From contig CBDBEL010000002.1 in the NCBI GenBank assembly GCA_965204415.1, positions 744,001 to 808,000 on the forward strand: 64,000 nucleotides of DNA, written 5' to 3'. Position numbers and translations under genes: made by a program. Positions within the stretch are counted from its first letter, which is position 1, and every line of letters begins with the position of its first letter. Source of the DNA: Aldehydirespirator sp965204415. GTDB lineage: Bacteria; Actinomycetota; Acidimicrobiia; Acidimicrobiales; Aldehydirespiratoraceae. This document shows positions 14,573 to 24,072 of the stretch, one piece after another. The notes beneath the pieces are model-generated. The model was not told the DNA's origin. It saw only the letters and a list, made by a program, of their open reading frames with translations, and did no database searches.

Positions 14573-17500
14573 GTGGTGGCCGACCCGCTTGCTGCGTTCT
14601 CCGAGCCGACCCGGGCGTGGTTCGCGTCGGCCTTCGCCGCGCCGACCGCGCCCCAGTCCGAGGGCTGGCCGTCTATCGCGGCCGGCGACCACACGCTGGT
14701 GTGCGCCCCCACCGGCACCGGCAAGACGCTGGCCGCGTTCCTGTGGGCCATCGACCGGCTCATGTCGCCGGGCACCGCCACGGCCGGGGAGGGCACCCGA
14801 GTGCTCTACGTGTCGCCCCTGCGAGCGCTGGCGGTGGACGTTGAGAAGAACCTGCGGGCCCCGCTGCACGGCATCCGGCTGGCCGCCGAGCGCCTCGGGG
14901 TGGACGTGCACGAGCCCACCGTGGGGCTGCGCACCGGGGACACCTCGGCCGACGAGCGCCGGCGGCTGGTGCGGCATCCCCCCAACATCCTGATCACCAC
15001 GCCCGAGTCGCTGTTCCTGATGCTCACCAGCCAGGCCCGCCAGATCCTCACCGGGGTTCAGCACGTGATCATCGACGAGATCCACGCGGTGGCCGCCAGC
15101 AAGCGGGGCACCCACCTGATGGTGTCGCTGGAGCGGCTGGAGGAGCTGTGCCAGCGCTCGCCCCAGCGCATCGCCCTGTCCGCCACCCAGCGGCCCCTCG
15201 ACGAGATCGCCCGCTTCCTCGGCGGCTTCACCGGCACCGGACACGGATCGCCGGTGCCCCGGCCGGTCACCGTGGTGGACGCCGGAGCCCGCAAGGAACT
15301 CGACGTGGAGGTGGTGGTCCCGGTGGCTGACATGGCCTCACTGGGCGAGACCGTCGAGCCGCCGGCGTCGGCAGGAGCCGCGGCCGGACCGATGCGGCGC
15401 AGCATCTGGCCCGCCATCCATCCCCGCCTGCTGGAGTTGGTTCAGTCCCACCAGTCGACGCTGATCTTCGCCAACGCCCGGCGATTGGCGGAGCGCCTGG
15501 CCGCCCGCCTCAACGAACTGCATCTCGAGAGCGATGGCCGGGAGGCTGAGGAACGGGCCGGCACGGCCGGCGACCGCGGTGGCGCGGCCGGTCCCGTGCA
15601 TGTGGGCGAGTCGATCGAGAGCCTTTTGCAGGTGCCGCCGCCGGTTGCGCTGGGCGATGAGCAGGTGGGTGCCGGGCCGGCCGACGGGTTCGAGCTGGTC
15701 AAGACCCATCACGGGTCGCTGTCGCGCCAGCGCCGCCTGCTGATCGAGGACGAGCTCAAGCGGGGCGAGCTGCGGGGGCTGGTGGCTACCTCCACCCTCG
15801 AACTCGGCATCGACATGGGCGCGGTGGACCTGGTCGTGCAGGTGGCCTCGCCGGGATCGGTGGCCTCCGGCCTGCAGCGCATCGGCCGGGCCGGCCACCG
15901 GGTGGGCGAGCCCAGCCGGGGGCGGATCTTCCCCAAGCACCGGGCCGACCTGCTCGAGGCGGCCACGGTGGTGGAGCGCATGCACTCCGGCGAGGTGGAG
16001 CACACCCGCTACCTGCGCAACCCCATCGACGTGGCCGCCCAGCAGATCGTGGCCATGTGCGCCATGGACGACTGGCCCGTCGACCGGCTGGCCGCGGTGC
16101 TCAGGCGCAGCGCGGGCTTCGCCGAGCTGTCCGACGACGTGCTGCACAGCGTGCTGGAGCTGCTGTCGGGCACCTACCCGGCCGAGGAGTTCTCCGAGCT
16201 TCGGCCCCGCGTGGTGTGGGACCGGGCCAGCGGGATGCTGCGGGGGCGGGCCGGCGCCCAGCGCCTGGCGGTCACCAACGCCGGCACCATCCCCGACCGG
16301 GGGCTGTTCGGCGTGTTCCTGCCCGACGGGACCAGGGTCGGCGAGCTCGACGAGGAGATGGTCTACGAGAGCCGGGTGGGGGAGACGTTTCTGCTCGGCG
16401 CGACCTCGTGGCGCATCGTCGACATCACCTTCGAGCGGGTGGTGGTCACTCCCGCTCCCGGCGAGCTGGGCAAGATGCCGTTCTGGCACGGCGACGGGCC
16501 CGGTCGCCCCCTCGAGCTCGGCCGGGCCGTCGGGCGCCTCGTGCGGGAGCTGCGCTCCGGTGATGCCGAGGCGGCCAAGGACCGGCTGCGGCAGCGCTGC
16601 GGCCTCGACGAGACGGCTGCCGAGAACCTCGTCGCCTACCTGGAGGACCAGTCGGCTGCCACCGGCGCGGTGCCCGACGACCGCACCGTGGTGGTGGAGC
16701 GCTTCCGCGACGAGATCGGCGACTGGCGGGTGTGCGTGCTCACCCCCTTCGGCGCCCAGGTCCACGCGCCCTGGGGCGTCGCGCTGCAAGCCCGCCTGCG
16801 CGAGGCGTGGGGCGTGGACGTGGACCTGATGTGGGGCGACGACGGGATCGTGATGCGGCTGCCCGAGGCCATCGACGAGCTCCCGCTGGACGACCTGCTG
16901 TTCGACCCAGAGGAGATCCAGGACTTGGTGGTGTCGCGCCTGCCCGAGACGTCGATGTTCGCGTCGCGGTTCCGGGAGTGCGCGGCCCGGGCGCTGCTGC
17001 TGCCCCGGCGCCGCCCCGACCAGCGCACACCGCTGTGGCAGCAGCGCCAGCGGGCCGCAGACCTGCTGTCGGTGGCGGCCAAGTTCCCTTCGTTCCCGAT
17101 CCTGCTGGAGACCACCCGGGAGTGCCTCAACGACGTGTTCGACCTTCCCGCGCTGGTCGAGCTCATGGCCGACCTGCGCAGCCGCCGGATCCGGATGGTG
17201 GCGGTGGACTCCCCCCAGGCGTCGCCGTTCGCCCAGTCGCTGCTGTTCTCGTGGATCGCGGTGTACATGTACGAGGGCGACGCCCCGCTCGCCGAGCGGC
17301 GGGCCGCGGCGCTGGCCCTCGACCGTGACCTGCTGCGCGACCTGCTCGGCGCCGAGGAGCTGCGAGAGCTGCTCGACGCCGGGGTGATCACCGACGTCGA
17401 GTTGGAGTTGCAGCGGCTGGTCGCCGGGGGCCAGGCCCGGGACGCCGACGAACTCCACGACCTGCTGAGAGTTCTCGGGCCGCTGACACTCGATGAGCTG

Positions 17501-19207
17501 CGGGCCCGGACCGTCCCGGTGGCGGGATCCGACGCCGAGCGGGTCGCGGGGTGGGTGCGCACGCTGGTGGAGCAGCGCCGGGCCATCGAGGTGCGCCTGG
17601 GCGGGCGGGACGTGGTGGCCGACGCCGCCGACGCAGCCCGCTTGCGCGACGCGGCCGGTGCGGCGGTGCCGGTGGGGCTGCCCGCGTCGGCCACCGAGCC
17701 CGTCGACGACCCGCTGGGCGACCTGTGTGTGCGCTATGCCCGCACCCACGGTCCGTTCCTGGCTCGGGACGTGGCCCGGTGGCTGGGGGTCGGCGAGCAG
17801 CCGGTCACCGCCCGGCTGGCGTCGCTGGTGGCCGAGGGTCGCCTGCTGCGCGGCGAGTTCCGGCCCGGCGGGGCCGATCGCGAGTTCTGCGACGCCGACG
17901 TCCTGCGGCGAATCCGCCGTCGCTGCCTGGCCGCACTGCGCCAGGAGGTGGAGCCGGTGCCTCCCGAGGCGCTGGCCAGGTTCCTGCCCGACTGGCAGGG
18001 CGTCGGGGGCCGGCGCCGGGGGGTGGACGCCCTGGCAGATGTGGTCGCGCAGCTGCAGGGGGCACCGGTTGCGGCATCGGTGCTGGAGGCTGACGTGCTG
18101 GCCTGCCGGATGATCGGCTACAAGCCCGCCGACCTGGACCAGCTGTGCACCTCCGGTGAGATCGCGTGGGTCGGCGCGGGAGCGCTGGGCGCCACCGACG
18201 GCCGGGTCCGCCTGGTGTTCCGCGATCAGGCCGGGTTGCTGGTGCCGGCCGCCGAGGGATGCGAGGGCGCCCTGCACGACGCGCTGCGAGCCCGCTTGCG
18301 CGACCGGGGAGCGTCCTTCTGGGGCGATCTGGTGGCCGCGGCCCAGGCCGCGTCGCTGCCGTATGACACCGAGACGGTGCTGGCCGCGCTGTGGGACCTG
18401 GTGTGGGCCGGCGAGGTCACCAACGACTCCCTTGCGCCCCTGCGGGCCCGCATCGGCGGCCCGGCTCGCGGCCGCAGCCGCCACTCGCCGTCCCGGGCTG
18501 GTCGCTCCCGCCGGGGCCGCCTGCGGCTGGGAGGGCTCAGTGCGACCGGGCCGCCGTCGGCCGCGGGCCGCTGGTCGCTGGTGGAGCCCCTGCTCAGTCC
18601 CCAGCCCGCTCCCACCGAATCGGCCCTGGCCCGGGCCCATCAGCTTCTCGAGCGCTACGGCGTGGTCACCCGAGAGACTGCTCTGGGCGAGGGCATCGAC
18701 GGCGGGTTCGCGGGGGTCTACCCGGTGCTCAAGGCGCTGGAGGAGCGGGGCGAGGCCCGCCGGGGCTACTTCGTGGCCGGGCTGGGCGCGGCCCAGTTCG
18801 CCCTGCCCGGCGCGGTCGATCGCCTGCGGGGGGCCCGCACGCCCGAGGCGGACGCTGCGCCGGTGGTGCTGGCGGCCACCGACCCGGCCCAGCCCTACGG
18901 GGCGGCGCTGGCGTGGCCCGAGTCGCTCGGCCGCCCGGCCCGCACCGCCGGCGCCCACATGGTGCTCATCGACGGCGCGCCCGCAGTGGCGGTCGAACGC
19001 GGCGGACGCTCCCTCACCACCTTCGCGGCCGCAGAATCCGGCGACGCCTGGATCGAGGCGATCATCGGCCTGGTCAAGGACGGCCGGCTCCGCAAACTGG
19101 AGATCGCCAAGGTCGACGGAGTCGCGGTACGGGAGACCCCGTGGGCGGCCCGCCTCGAGTCAGCCGGCTTCACCCCCGCCTACAAAGGAATGCTCTGCCG
19201 CACCTGA
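14573..19207 (+). CDS. lhr: Large Lhr-type ATP-dependent DNA helicase
   Basis: About 1,544 residues, the length of mycobacterial Lhr. In order: helicase motifs APTGTGKT (Walker A), DEIHAV (motif II), LSATQRP (motif III), a RecA2 domain ending QRIGRAGHR (motif VI), a winged-helix region, and the long Lhr C-terminal part linked through an Arg/Ser-rich stretch (about residue 1310). Lhr is a 3'-5' ssDNA-dependent translocase involved in DNA repair; the C-terminal part forms an oligomer and can carry uracil-DNA glycosylase activity in some species. The start is uncertain: GTG 14573 fits where homologues begin, with ATG 14540 and 14519 as in-frame alternatives. Not obviously in an operon. Confidence 0.95.
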   Translation: MVADPLAAFSEPTRAWFASAFAAPTAPQSEGWPSIAAGDHTLVCAPTGTGKTLAAFLWAIDRLMSPGTATAGEGTRVLYVSPLRALAVDVEKNLRAPLHGIRLAAERLGVDVHEPTVGLRTGDTSADERRRLVRHPPNILITTPESLFLMLTSQARQILTGVQHVIIDEIHAVAASKRGTHLMVSLERLEELCQRSPQRIALSATQRPLDEIARFLGGFTGTGHGSPVPRPVTVVDAGARKELDVEVVVPVADMASLGETVEPPASAGAAAGPMRRSIWPAIHPRLLELVQSHQSTLIFANARRLAERLAARLNELHLESDGREAEERAGTAGDRGGAAGPVHVGESIESLLQVPPPVALGDEQVGAGPADGFELVKTHHGSLSRQRRLLIEDELKRGELRGLVATSTLELGIDMGAVDLVVQVASPGSVASGLQRIGRAGHRVGEPSRGRIFPKHRADLLEAATVVERMHSGEVEHTRYLRNPIDVAAQQIVAMCAMDDWPVDRLAAVLRRSAGFAELSDDVLHSVLELLSGTYPAEEFSELRPRVVWDRASGMLRGRAGAQRLAVTNAGTIPDRGLFGVFLPDGTRVGELDEEMVYESRVGETFLLGATSWRIVDITFERVVVTPAPGELGKMPFWHGDGPGRPLELGRAVGRLVRELRSGDAEAAKDRLRQRCGLDETAAENLVAYLEDQSAATGAVPDDRTVVVERFRDEIGDWRVCVLTPFGAQVHAPWGVALQARLREAWGVDVDLMWGDDGIVMRLPEAIDELPLDDLLFDPEEIQDLVVSRLPETSMFASRFRECAARALLLPRRRPDQRTPLWQQRQRAADLLSVAAKFPSFPILLETTRECLNDVFDLPALVELMADLRSRRIRMVAVDSPQASPFAQSLLFSWIAVYMYEGDAPLAERRAAALALDRDLLRDLLGAEELRELLDAGVITDVELELQRLVAGGQARDADELHDLLRVLGPLTLDELRARTVPVAGSDAERVAGWVRTLVEQRRAIEVRLGGRDVVADAADAARLRDAAGAAVPVGLPASATEPVDDPLGDLCVRYARTHGPFLARDVARWLGVGEQPVTARLASLVAEGRLLRGEFRPGGADREFCDADVLRRIRRRCLAALRQEVEPVPPEALARFLPDWQGVGGRRRGVDALADVVAQLQGAPVAASVLEADVLACRMIGYKPADLDQLCTSGEIAWVGAGALGATDGRVRLVFRDQAGLLVPAAEGCEGALHDALRARLRDRGASFWGDLVAAAQAASLPYDTETVLAALWDLVWAGEVTNDSLAPLRARIGGPARGRSRHSPSRAGRSRRGRLRLGGLSATGPPSAAGRWSLVEPLLSPQPAPTESALARAHQLLERYGVVTRETALGEGIDGGFAGVYPVLKALEERGEARRGYFVAGLGAAQFALPGAVDRLRGARTPEADAAPVVLAATDPAQPYGAALAWPESLGRPARTAGAHMVLIDGAPAVAVERGGRSLTTFAAAESGDAWIEAIIGLVKDGRLRKLEIAKVDGVAVRETPWAARLESAGFTPAYKGMLCRT

Positions 19208-19253
19208 ACTGCTTGGGATCCGGCGCCGACGGGTGTGTTGCCGACTGATCCTC

Positions 19254-20738
19254 CTATTCGCTGCGGCGGAACTGATCGAGACCGCGCAGCAGTGAGTGAC
19301 TGAGCCAGGGGCTGAAACGACGGAGAACGGACTCAGCAGGTTCGAAGTAGTTGATCTGGAACATCTCCTCGCACGCCGGCTGCAAGTCGGTTATCTGCGG
19401 CTCGACGACGTCGCCGTTCTGGCGTCGAAAGAAACATACGGAGGCACCGATCAACCCGCGATACTCCCGGTTCACGCCATGGAGCGAAAGCAGGATCTCA
19501 GACCGTCCCTGCTCCGTCTCGATGACGAGCCGCGCCCAGGAGTGATAGTCGCGCATGTTCGCGAAGTACTCGAAGTGGCGAGCGGTATCGTTTACCTGAT
19601 ACCTGTAGTAGCCGCGGCGCTTGGCATCTCTGTCGCGGTTGAAGTCCGTGAAGACACTGCGCTCAAAGAACTCTGACCTGATCTGCTCCTCGAGCCGGCC
19701 TCTGATGCCTTCGAGCATCTCGACCGCGCCATCCAGCAGCGCCTCGGCTGTCTCCTTCGCCACATCCAACTCCGACTGCAGAGCCTGCTCCCGCAGGCTG
19801 AAGGTCTCGCCGATGGACTCAAGGACTTGATCTAGGTGCTCGGCCTCCAGACGTACAGCACCTGTTATTCCCAAGGCTTGCACCAGCCACTTCTTCTGTA
19901 GGCGGGCCACTAGGGCGACGAAGGGAGCCAGGTGTCCGTTGTCGGCGTCACCCAGGACTTCGAGATACTGCTCGCGGTCCCTGTTCGTGACGACGAGCGG
20001 GAACATGCCATCACGGATCAGCACAAGAGACGCGATCGCACGAGCCACGCGCCCGTTGCCGTCCTGGAATGGATGGATCTGCACGAAACGGTGGTGCAGC
20101 CAGGCCGCGCTGACATCGGGCGCGATCCCGGAGGCAGTGTGAGCCTCATGCATCTCAAGCAGGCGGTCCATCTCGGCATCGACGTGTTCCGGTGGGCAGT
20201 ACTGGTGGATCTTCCCATCGGGCCGGGTGGGATTGTTGGGTCTGCGCTTGTAGGCGCCGTGAAGCAGCTCGATTCGAGCGGGTCGGCGGAAGATGTCGAC
20301 GCCGGCCGCGAACTCCTGCCTGCGTGTCATCAGCTGGTGCAGTTCCTTGACGAACGACGTCGAGAGCGAACGCTTCTGCGTGATGACATCGAACAGCCAC
20401 TCGACTGCGTCGAGGTGGTCAGCGATCATCCCGGCGATGAGTTCGGGCGGCTCCTCGCTGTCGTCGTGAGGGATCAGGGATGCGTCGATGCCTTGTTCGA
20501 TCAAGAGTCGCGTCGTTCCATCGTCGAGTGTGTACAGGCGCTCGATGATGCCGGTCTCGATAGCCCATTCGCGGCGGAGTCGCTCGTTGAACGCGGTCAC
20601 CAGGTGATCCGGTAGTGCCTTGCGGACCTCCTCCCATGTGCGAAGCAGCGGCTGGAGTTCCTCGCTGGCCGCGGCGCGGTCGGCGTGTGTCAGATCGGTG
20701 ATCGGCTCCCACCGGTGACCAATTTCGACTTCATCCAT
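19254..20738 (-). CDS. Fic-domain protein (AMP transferase family)
   Basis: 494 residues from ATG 20738. The Fic active-site loop is intact, HPFQDGNGRVAR at 222-233, with the catalytic His. An N-terminal helix reads IETGIIERLY (60-69): it resembles the inhibitory (S/T)xxxE(G/N) motif with T62 and E66 but has Arg instead of Gly/Asn after it. After residue 330 comes a long Glu-rich coiled-coil-like helix and a C-terminal region of about 110 residues I do not recognise. Fic enzymes AMPylate proteins and often act as toxins or regulators. GC content is clearly lower than in neighbouring genes, suggesting acquisition. It converges on lhr and has no obvious separate antitoxin gene beside it. Confidence 0.9.
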   Translation of the reverse strand: MDEVEIGHRWEPITDLTHADRAAASEELQPLLRTWEEVRKALPDHLVTAFNERLRREWAIETGIIERLYTLDDGTTRLLIEQGIDASLIPHDDSEEPPELIAGMIADHLDAVEWLFDVITQKRSLSTSFVKELHQLMTRRQEFAAGVDIFRRPARIELLHGAYKRRPNNPTRPDGKIHQYCPPEHVDAEMDRLLEMHEAHTASGIAPDVSAAWLHHRFVQIHPFQDGNGRVARAIASLVLIRDGMFPLVVTNRDREQYLEVLGDADNGHLAPFVALVARLQKKWLVQALGITGAVRLEAEHLDQVLESIGETFSLREQALQSELDVAKETAEALLDGAVEMLEGIRGRLEEQIRSEFFERSVFTDFNRDRDAKRRGYYRYQVNDTARHFEYFANMRDYHSWARLVIETEQGRSEILLSLHGVNREYRGLIGASVCFFRRQNGDVVEPQITDLQPACEEMFQINYFEPAESVLRRFSPWLSHSLLRGLDQFRRSE

Positions 20739-21140
20739 CCTCAGCACCGTATCCACTCCCGCTCGCGCGGCCGGGGATCGCGAGCGGTGCCAGCATCCAA
20801 GAGCGTAGGAGTTGTGGCGAGTTCGTTTCCTGAGGGAGCACCAACCGCTCGACGGGCTGTCCGAACGCCAGCGATGAGTTCGAAGTCCTTGTCGACGTGC
20901 AGCCATGTCAGGCTCGACACAAGCGGTGCTCCGTGTCGCAGCAGTCTCCTAATCTGGCCGTTGTGATGGGTTGATTTGGTATGGCTAATATCGTAAGGTA
21001 AGGTGAGCCAGCAGCCGGATTCCGGCTGACCGCTGAATTTGACTAGCCGTCGAGTCGGGTCATGATGCCCGGCCGAAGGCCTCGGAGCAGCCCTCGCGGG
21101 CGCCCCCAGCCGATCAACCCTTGACCGAAGGAGGCCCGCG
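20739..21140. other. 402-bp lower-GC intergenic region between divergent Fic and HTH genes
   Basis: No convincing gene on either strand. The part at 20960-21005 is unusually AT-rich for this window and could hold promoters; TTGTGA at 20961 and TAATAT at 20986 face the HTH gene with a rather long 19-bp spacer. Just before the HTH gene is a strong ribosome-binding site (GGAGG at 21131-21135). Confidence 0.4.
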
Positions 21141-22547
21141 ATGGCCGCAGTCCATCCGCAGCGTGCTGCGCTGCACGAGAACCCGCAAGATCCGGCCGTT
21201 TGGGAGGCGCGGCACCGGCTGCTGGCCCACGAGACAGCATCGCTCTGGCAGCTCACGGGGGATCTCCTGTCGCTCGCGGCCGATCCGGACCTGTTGGCTG
21301 CCCGTGAGCTTCAACGGGACCGGCCCACGCTCGCGGCGCTGGGCCGGGAGCGGGGCATCAGCGCGGAGGCGGTGCGCCGGCGCGTCGTTCGTGACATGTC
21401 GCTGGTCCGCGACCGGTTGGCGAGCGACCGGTTCAGGATCATCGCATGGACGGCGGGGCTGCTCAGGGCCGATCTCGGGCAGGTCGCGCTGGTCGAGGGT
21501 GACGCTGTCCGGCGGTGGGTGAGGCGGCTCGGTGCGAGCCAATTCGAGTTCATGCGGTGGATTGCCGGCTATGTCCACAGCGGTGATTTGCTTCTGGGCG
21601 ATCATGGGACGAGGGCCGGCTTGCAGAGCATCATCGACGACGCGGTCGGCAGCCGATGGGTGCTCAAGCTCGAGGACCTGACCGACGCCCTGGCCGGCAT
21701 CAGGGATCCCGAGGCATTGCTCGCCTTCATGGTGGGCACGGGCGCCTGGCGCGACATAGGGGAAGGGTGGCTGGTCCGCTGGGACGGTCGGCTCGAGGTG
21801 AAGGCTGAGCGGGTCCTGCGTCTTGTGGGCAGACCGATGACGCCTGCCGAGTTGGTGGAGGCCATCGGCAACGGCTCCGTGGCCTCGATCAAGAACCTTA
21901 GGAATCCGGAGATGGTGCGCATCGACAAGCACTTCAGGATCGCGCTCCGGGAGTGGGGGCATGAGAAGTACGAGGGCATCGCCAACCAGATCATCAAGCG
22001 GATCGAGCGCGGCGGCGGCGTCGCCAGCCGGGCAACGATCATCGAGGAGTTCACCGCTAGTTTCGGCGTGTCCGAATCATCGGTCAAGACATATCTGGCT
22101 CTGCCGATCTTCGATATCGACGGCGATTCCGTGCGCTTCACGCGCGTCCCCGCCTTCAACCCGAAGCCTCCGGCGACGATCGCGGGCGCGGTGCGCACCT
22201 GGGCAGGCTGGGGGGAACGCCTTGCGGTGGCGGAGGAGAACCTCAGGGGTTACTCGTTCAAGGTCAACCGCCACATCGCCTGGGCGAACGGGATCCGTCC
22301 GAACGACAGCCTGCTGGTGCCTTTGAACGGTTCGCCGTCACAACGGGTGAGTGTCATCTGGCGCACAACGAACCCGACCGGAAAGGTGGAGGTGGGTCGG
22401 GCCCGGAAGTGGCTGGTGGAACGCGGTATCGGCCCCGGAGCGGAGATTCTCATCTGCATGGCCGCGAACGGCGTGACAATGGGCGCGGCAGAACACGGCA
22501 TCGAGCGGCTGGAGCTCGCCGCGCCTCCGGCCGAGCGGGCAGCGTGA
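21141..22547 (+). CDS. Uncharacterised HTH protein (sigma-factor-like/winged-helix, DNA-binding)
   Basis: 468 residues from ATG 21141 with GGAGG about 7 nt upstream. Residues 55-100 include a sigma-region-4-like helix pair (LAALGRERGISAEAVRRRVVRDM). Residues about 235-350 hold two winged-helix-like segments (MTPAELVEAIGNGSVASIKNL, then a hydrophobic WG.EKYEGI helix and FGVSESSVKTYLALPIF). The last 110 residues carry beta-rich segments around KVNRHIAWANGIRPNDS and GVTMGAAEHGIERL. I think it binds DNA or RNA polymerase, but I do not recognise a characterised family. It is divergent from the Fic gene across a low-GC gap and stands as a single gene; a defence or stress role is speculation. Confidence 0.65.
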   Translation: MAAVHPQRAALHENPQDPAVWEARHRLLAHETASLWQLTGDLLSLAADPDLLAARELQRDRPTLAALGRERGISAEAVRRRVVRDMSLVRDRLASDRFRIIAWTAGLLRADLGQVALVEGDAVRRWVRRLGASQFEFMRWIAGYVHSGDLLLGDHGTRAGLQSIIDDAVGSRWVLKLEDLTDALAGIRDPEALLAFMVGTGAWRDIGEGWLVRWDGRLEVKAERVLRLVGRPMTPAELVEAIGNGSVASIKNLRNPEMVRIDKHFRIALREWGHEKYEGIANQIIKRIERGGGVASRATIIEEFTASFGVSESSVKTYLALPIFDIDGDSVRFTRVPAFNPKPPATIAGAVRTWAGWGERLAVAEENLRGYSFKVNRHIAWANGIRPNDSLLVPLNGSPSQRVSVIWRTTNPTGKVEVGRARKWLVERGIGPGAEILICMAANGVTMGAAEHGIERLELAAPPAERAA

Positions 22548-22624
22548 CGATCCGAACGCGCCTTTCGGATCGGGCCCTTCGGATCGGGCCCTGCTTCGCG
22601 AGCGCCGCGCCCTCGGGCGAGCTG

Positions 22625-22702
22625 CGGTTGCAGGCCTGCCCGGTCGCGGCCTGCCCGGTTGCAGGCCTGCCCGGTTGCAGGCCTGCCCGGTCGCGGCCTG
22701 CG
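22625..22702. repeat. 15-16 bp tandem repeat, nearly five copies
   Basis: Alternating units CGGTTGCAGGCCTGCC (16 bp) and CGGTCGCGGCCTGCC (15 bp) begin at 22625, 22641, 22656, 22672 and 22688. Each contains a GCAGGCCTGC or similar palindrome. It fills the gap between the HTH gene and the DegT-fold gene and ends about 55 nt before the latter's start. A second small direct repeat (CCTTCGGATCGGG) lies just upstream at about 22563-22591. Confidence 0.75.
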
Positions 22703-22757
22703 CCGTCGCGTAGCGTGCTCGTCGGGTCGAGCGTCGAAGTCTGGGAGGAGTTGCACC

Positions 22758-23957
22758 ATGAAGCTGCCGCTTGCAGGGGCTGTGCACGACGAGCGGGAGA
22801 TCGAGGCGGTCGTGGCGGTCATGCGGGACAACCCGACCCTCGACATCGCCGATGCGACCCTGGCGCTGGAGGCTCGGGTCGCGGCCAAGCTGTCCAAGCG
22901 GTTCGGGCTGATGGTGAACTCGGGATCGTCGGCGCTGCGCATAGCCATCGACCTGCTCGGCCTCGAACCCGGCGACGAGATCATCACTTCGCCGCTGACG
23001 TTCTCCACCGACATCGCGCCCATGGTCCAGTCCGGGATAGTGCCCGTGTTCGCCGACGTCACTGCCGACACCTACCAGATCGACGCCGATGCGGTGGAGG
23101 AAATGATCGGGCACCGCACCAGGGCGATCCTGGCCCCGAACCTGTGCGGCAACTGCCCCGACTGGGACCGGCTGCGAGCGGTGGCCGACGCCCATGGGCT
23201 GGCGGTGGTCGAGGACTCCTGCGACGTGCTCGACAGCCACCAGCGGGGCCGGCGCACCGGCGAACGAAGCCATATCGGGGTCACCAGCTTCGCCCGCTCC
23301 CACGCCATGACCGCGGGCGGCACCGGCGGGCTGGTCGGCATCGACGACCCCGACGCCTACGACATGGGCCTGTCGCTGCGCCGCTGGGGCCGGCGCAGCG
23401 AGTCGTACCTCTACGGCTCGCGCCGGGGCCGGCAGGACCGGTTCTCGGCCCTGGCCGACGGCACGCCCTACGACCTGGTGTTCGTGTTCGACTCCATCGG
23501 CTACAACTTCGAGCCCAACGAGCTCAGCGCGGCCTACGGGCTGGTGCAGCTCGACAAGCTCGAGGGCTTCAACGCCCGCCGCCGCGCCAACTGGCGCCGC
23601 CTGGACGACTTCATGACAGGCCGCCAGGGTGTGATCCCGGGACGCACCACACCCGAGACCGACACCACGTGGATGCGGTTCTGCTTCGAGATCACCGCCG
23701 ATGCTGGATTCACCCGCACCCAGGCCCAGGAGTTCCTGGCGGAGCGGGGCGTGTCCACCCGGATGGTGTGGACCGGCAACATCCTGCGCCAGCCCGGATT
23801 CGCGGCCATCGAGCACCGGGCCCCGGCCGGGGGCCTCCCCAACTGTGACCGCATGATGGACAACTCGCTGTCGCTGCCCATCCACCACGGCCTCGAGCCC
23901 GAGCACATGGACTACATCTGCGAGCAGCTCGAAGCCCTCTTCGACCGCTACCCCTAG
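22758..23957 (+). CDS. DegT/DnrJ/EryC1-fold PLP protein with His in place of the Schiff-base Lys
   Basis: 399 residues from ATG 22758, with GGGAGGAG upstream. The fold-type-I pattern is clear: NSGSSALRIAIDLL for phosphate binding, EIITSPLTFSTDIAPMVQSG, D153 (VVEDSCD) for the pyridine nitrogen, and VTSFARSHAMTAGG where sugar aminotransferases have SFxPxK. H182 occupies the Lys position. The same Lys-to-His swap is known in RfbH (E1) and ColD, which use PMP or PLP to remove a 3-hydroxyl from nucleotide sugars. It may therefore make a 3-deoxy sugar rather than an amino sugar. No other sugar-nucleotide gene is nearby. Confidence 0.85.
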   Translation: MKLPLAGAVHDEREIEAVVAVMRDNPTLDIADATLALEARVAAKLSKRFGLMVNSGSSALRIAIDLLGLEPGDEIITSPLTFSTDIAPMVQSGIVPVFADVTADTYQIDADAVEEMIGHRTRAILAPNLCGNCPDWDRLRAVADAHGLAVVEDSCDVLDSHQRGRRTGERSHIGVTSFARSHAMTAGGTGGLVGIDDPDAYDMGLSLRRWGRRSESYLYGSRRGRQDRFSALADGTPYDLVFVFDSIGYNFEPNELSAAYGLVQLDKLEGFNARRRANWRRLDDFMTGRQGVIPGRTTPETDTTWMRFCFEITADAGFTRTQAQEFLAERGVSTRMVWTGNILRQPGFAAIEHRAPAGGLPNCDRMMDNSLSLPIHHGLEPEHMDYICEQLEALFDRYP

Positions 23958-23996
23958 CGCTGTCTCGACTGCGCTTCGCTCGGCCCCTACCGCCAC

Positions 23997-24045
23997 GAAA
24001 TTGGCGACACAATGGGTGCCAGACACCCAATCCGTCGCCAATTTC
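23997..24045. terminator. Two-tier hairpin between convergent genes
   Basis: An outer perfect 12-bp stem (GAAATTGGCGAC at 23997-24008, complement at 24034-24045) encloses an inner 6-bp stem TGGGTG-N5-CACCCA at 24013-24029. It lies in the 115-bp gap between the stops of the DegT-fold gene and the FtsX permease gene, and would work on either strand. It also resembles a dispersed palindromic element; only a genome search would tell. Confidence 0.65.
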
Positions 24046-24072
24046 GGCGTCGAGGACCCCGCGAGCCGAGCC

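Noticed and set aside
15338..18958. A 1,206-codon open frame antisense to lhr
   Set aside because: Low-complexity Gln/His/Gly/Arg composition, no domain signature; it is the GC-driven shadow of lhr.
22625..22702. Possible CRISPR or origin iterons
   Set aside because: 15-16 bp units with no spacers and no replication gene nearby; kept only as a tandem repeat.
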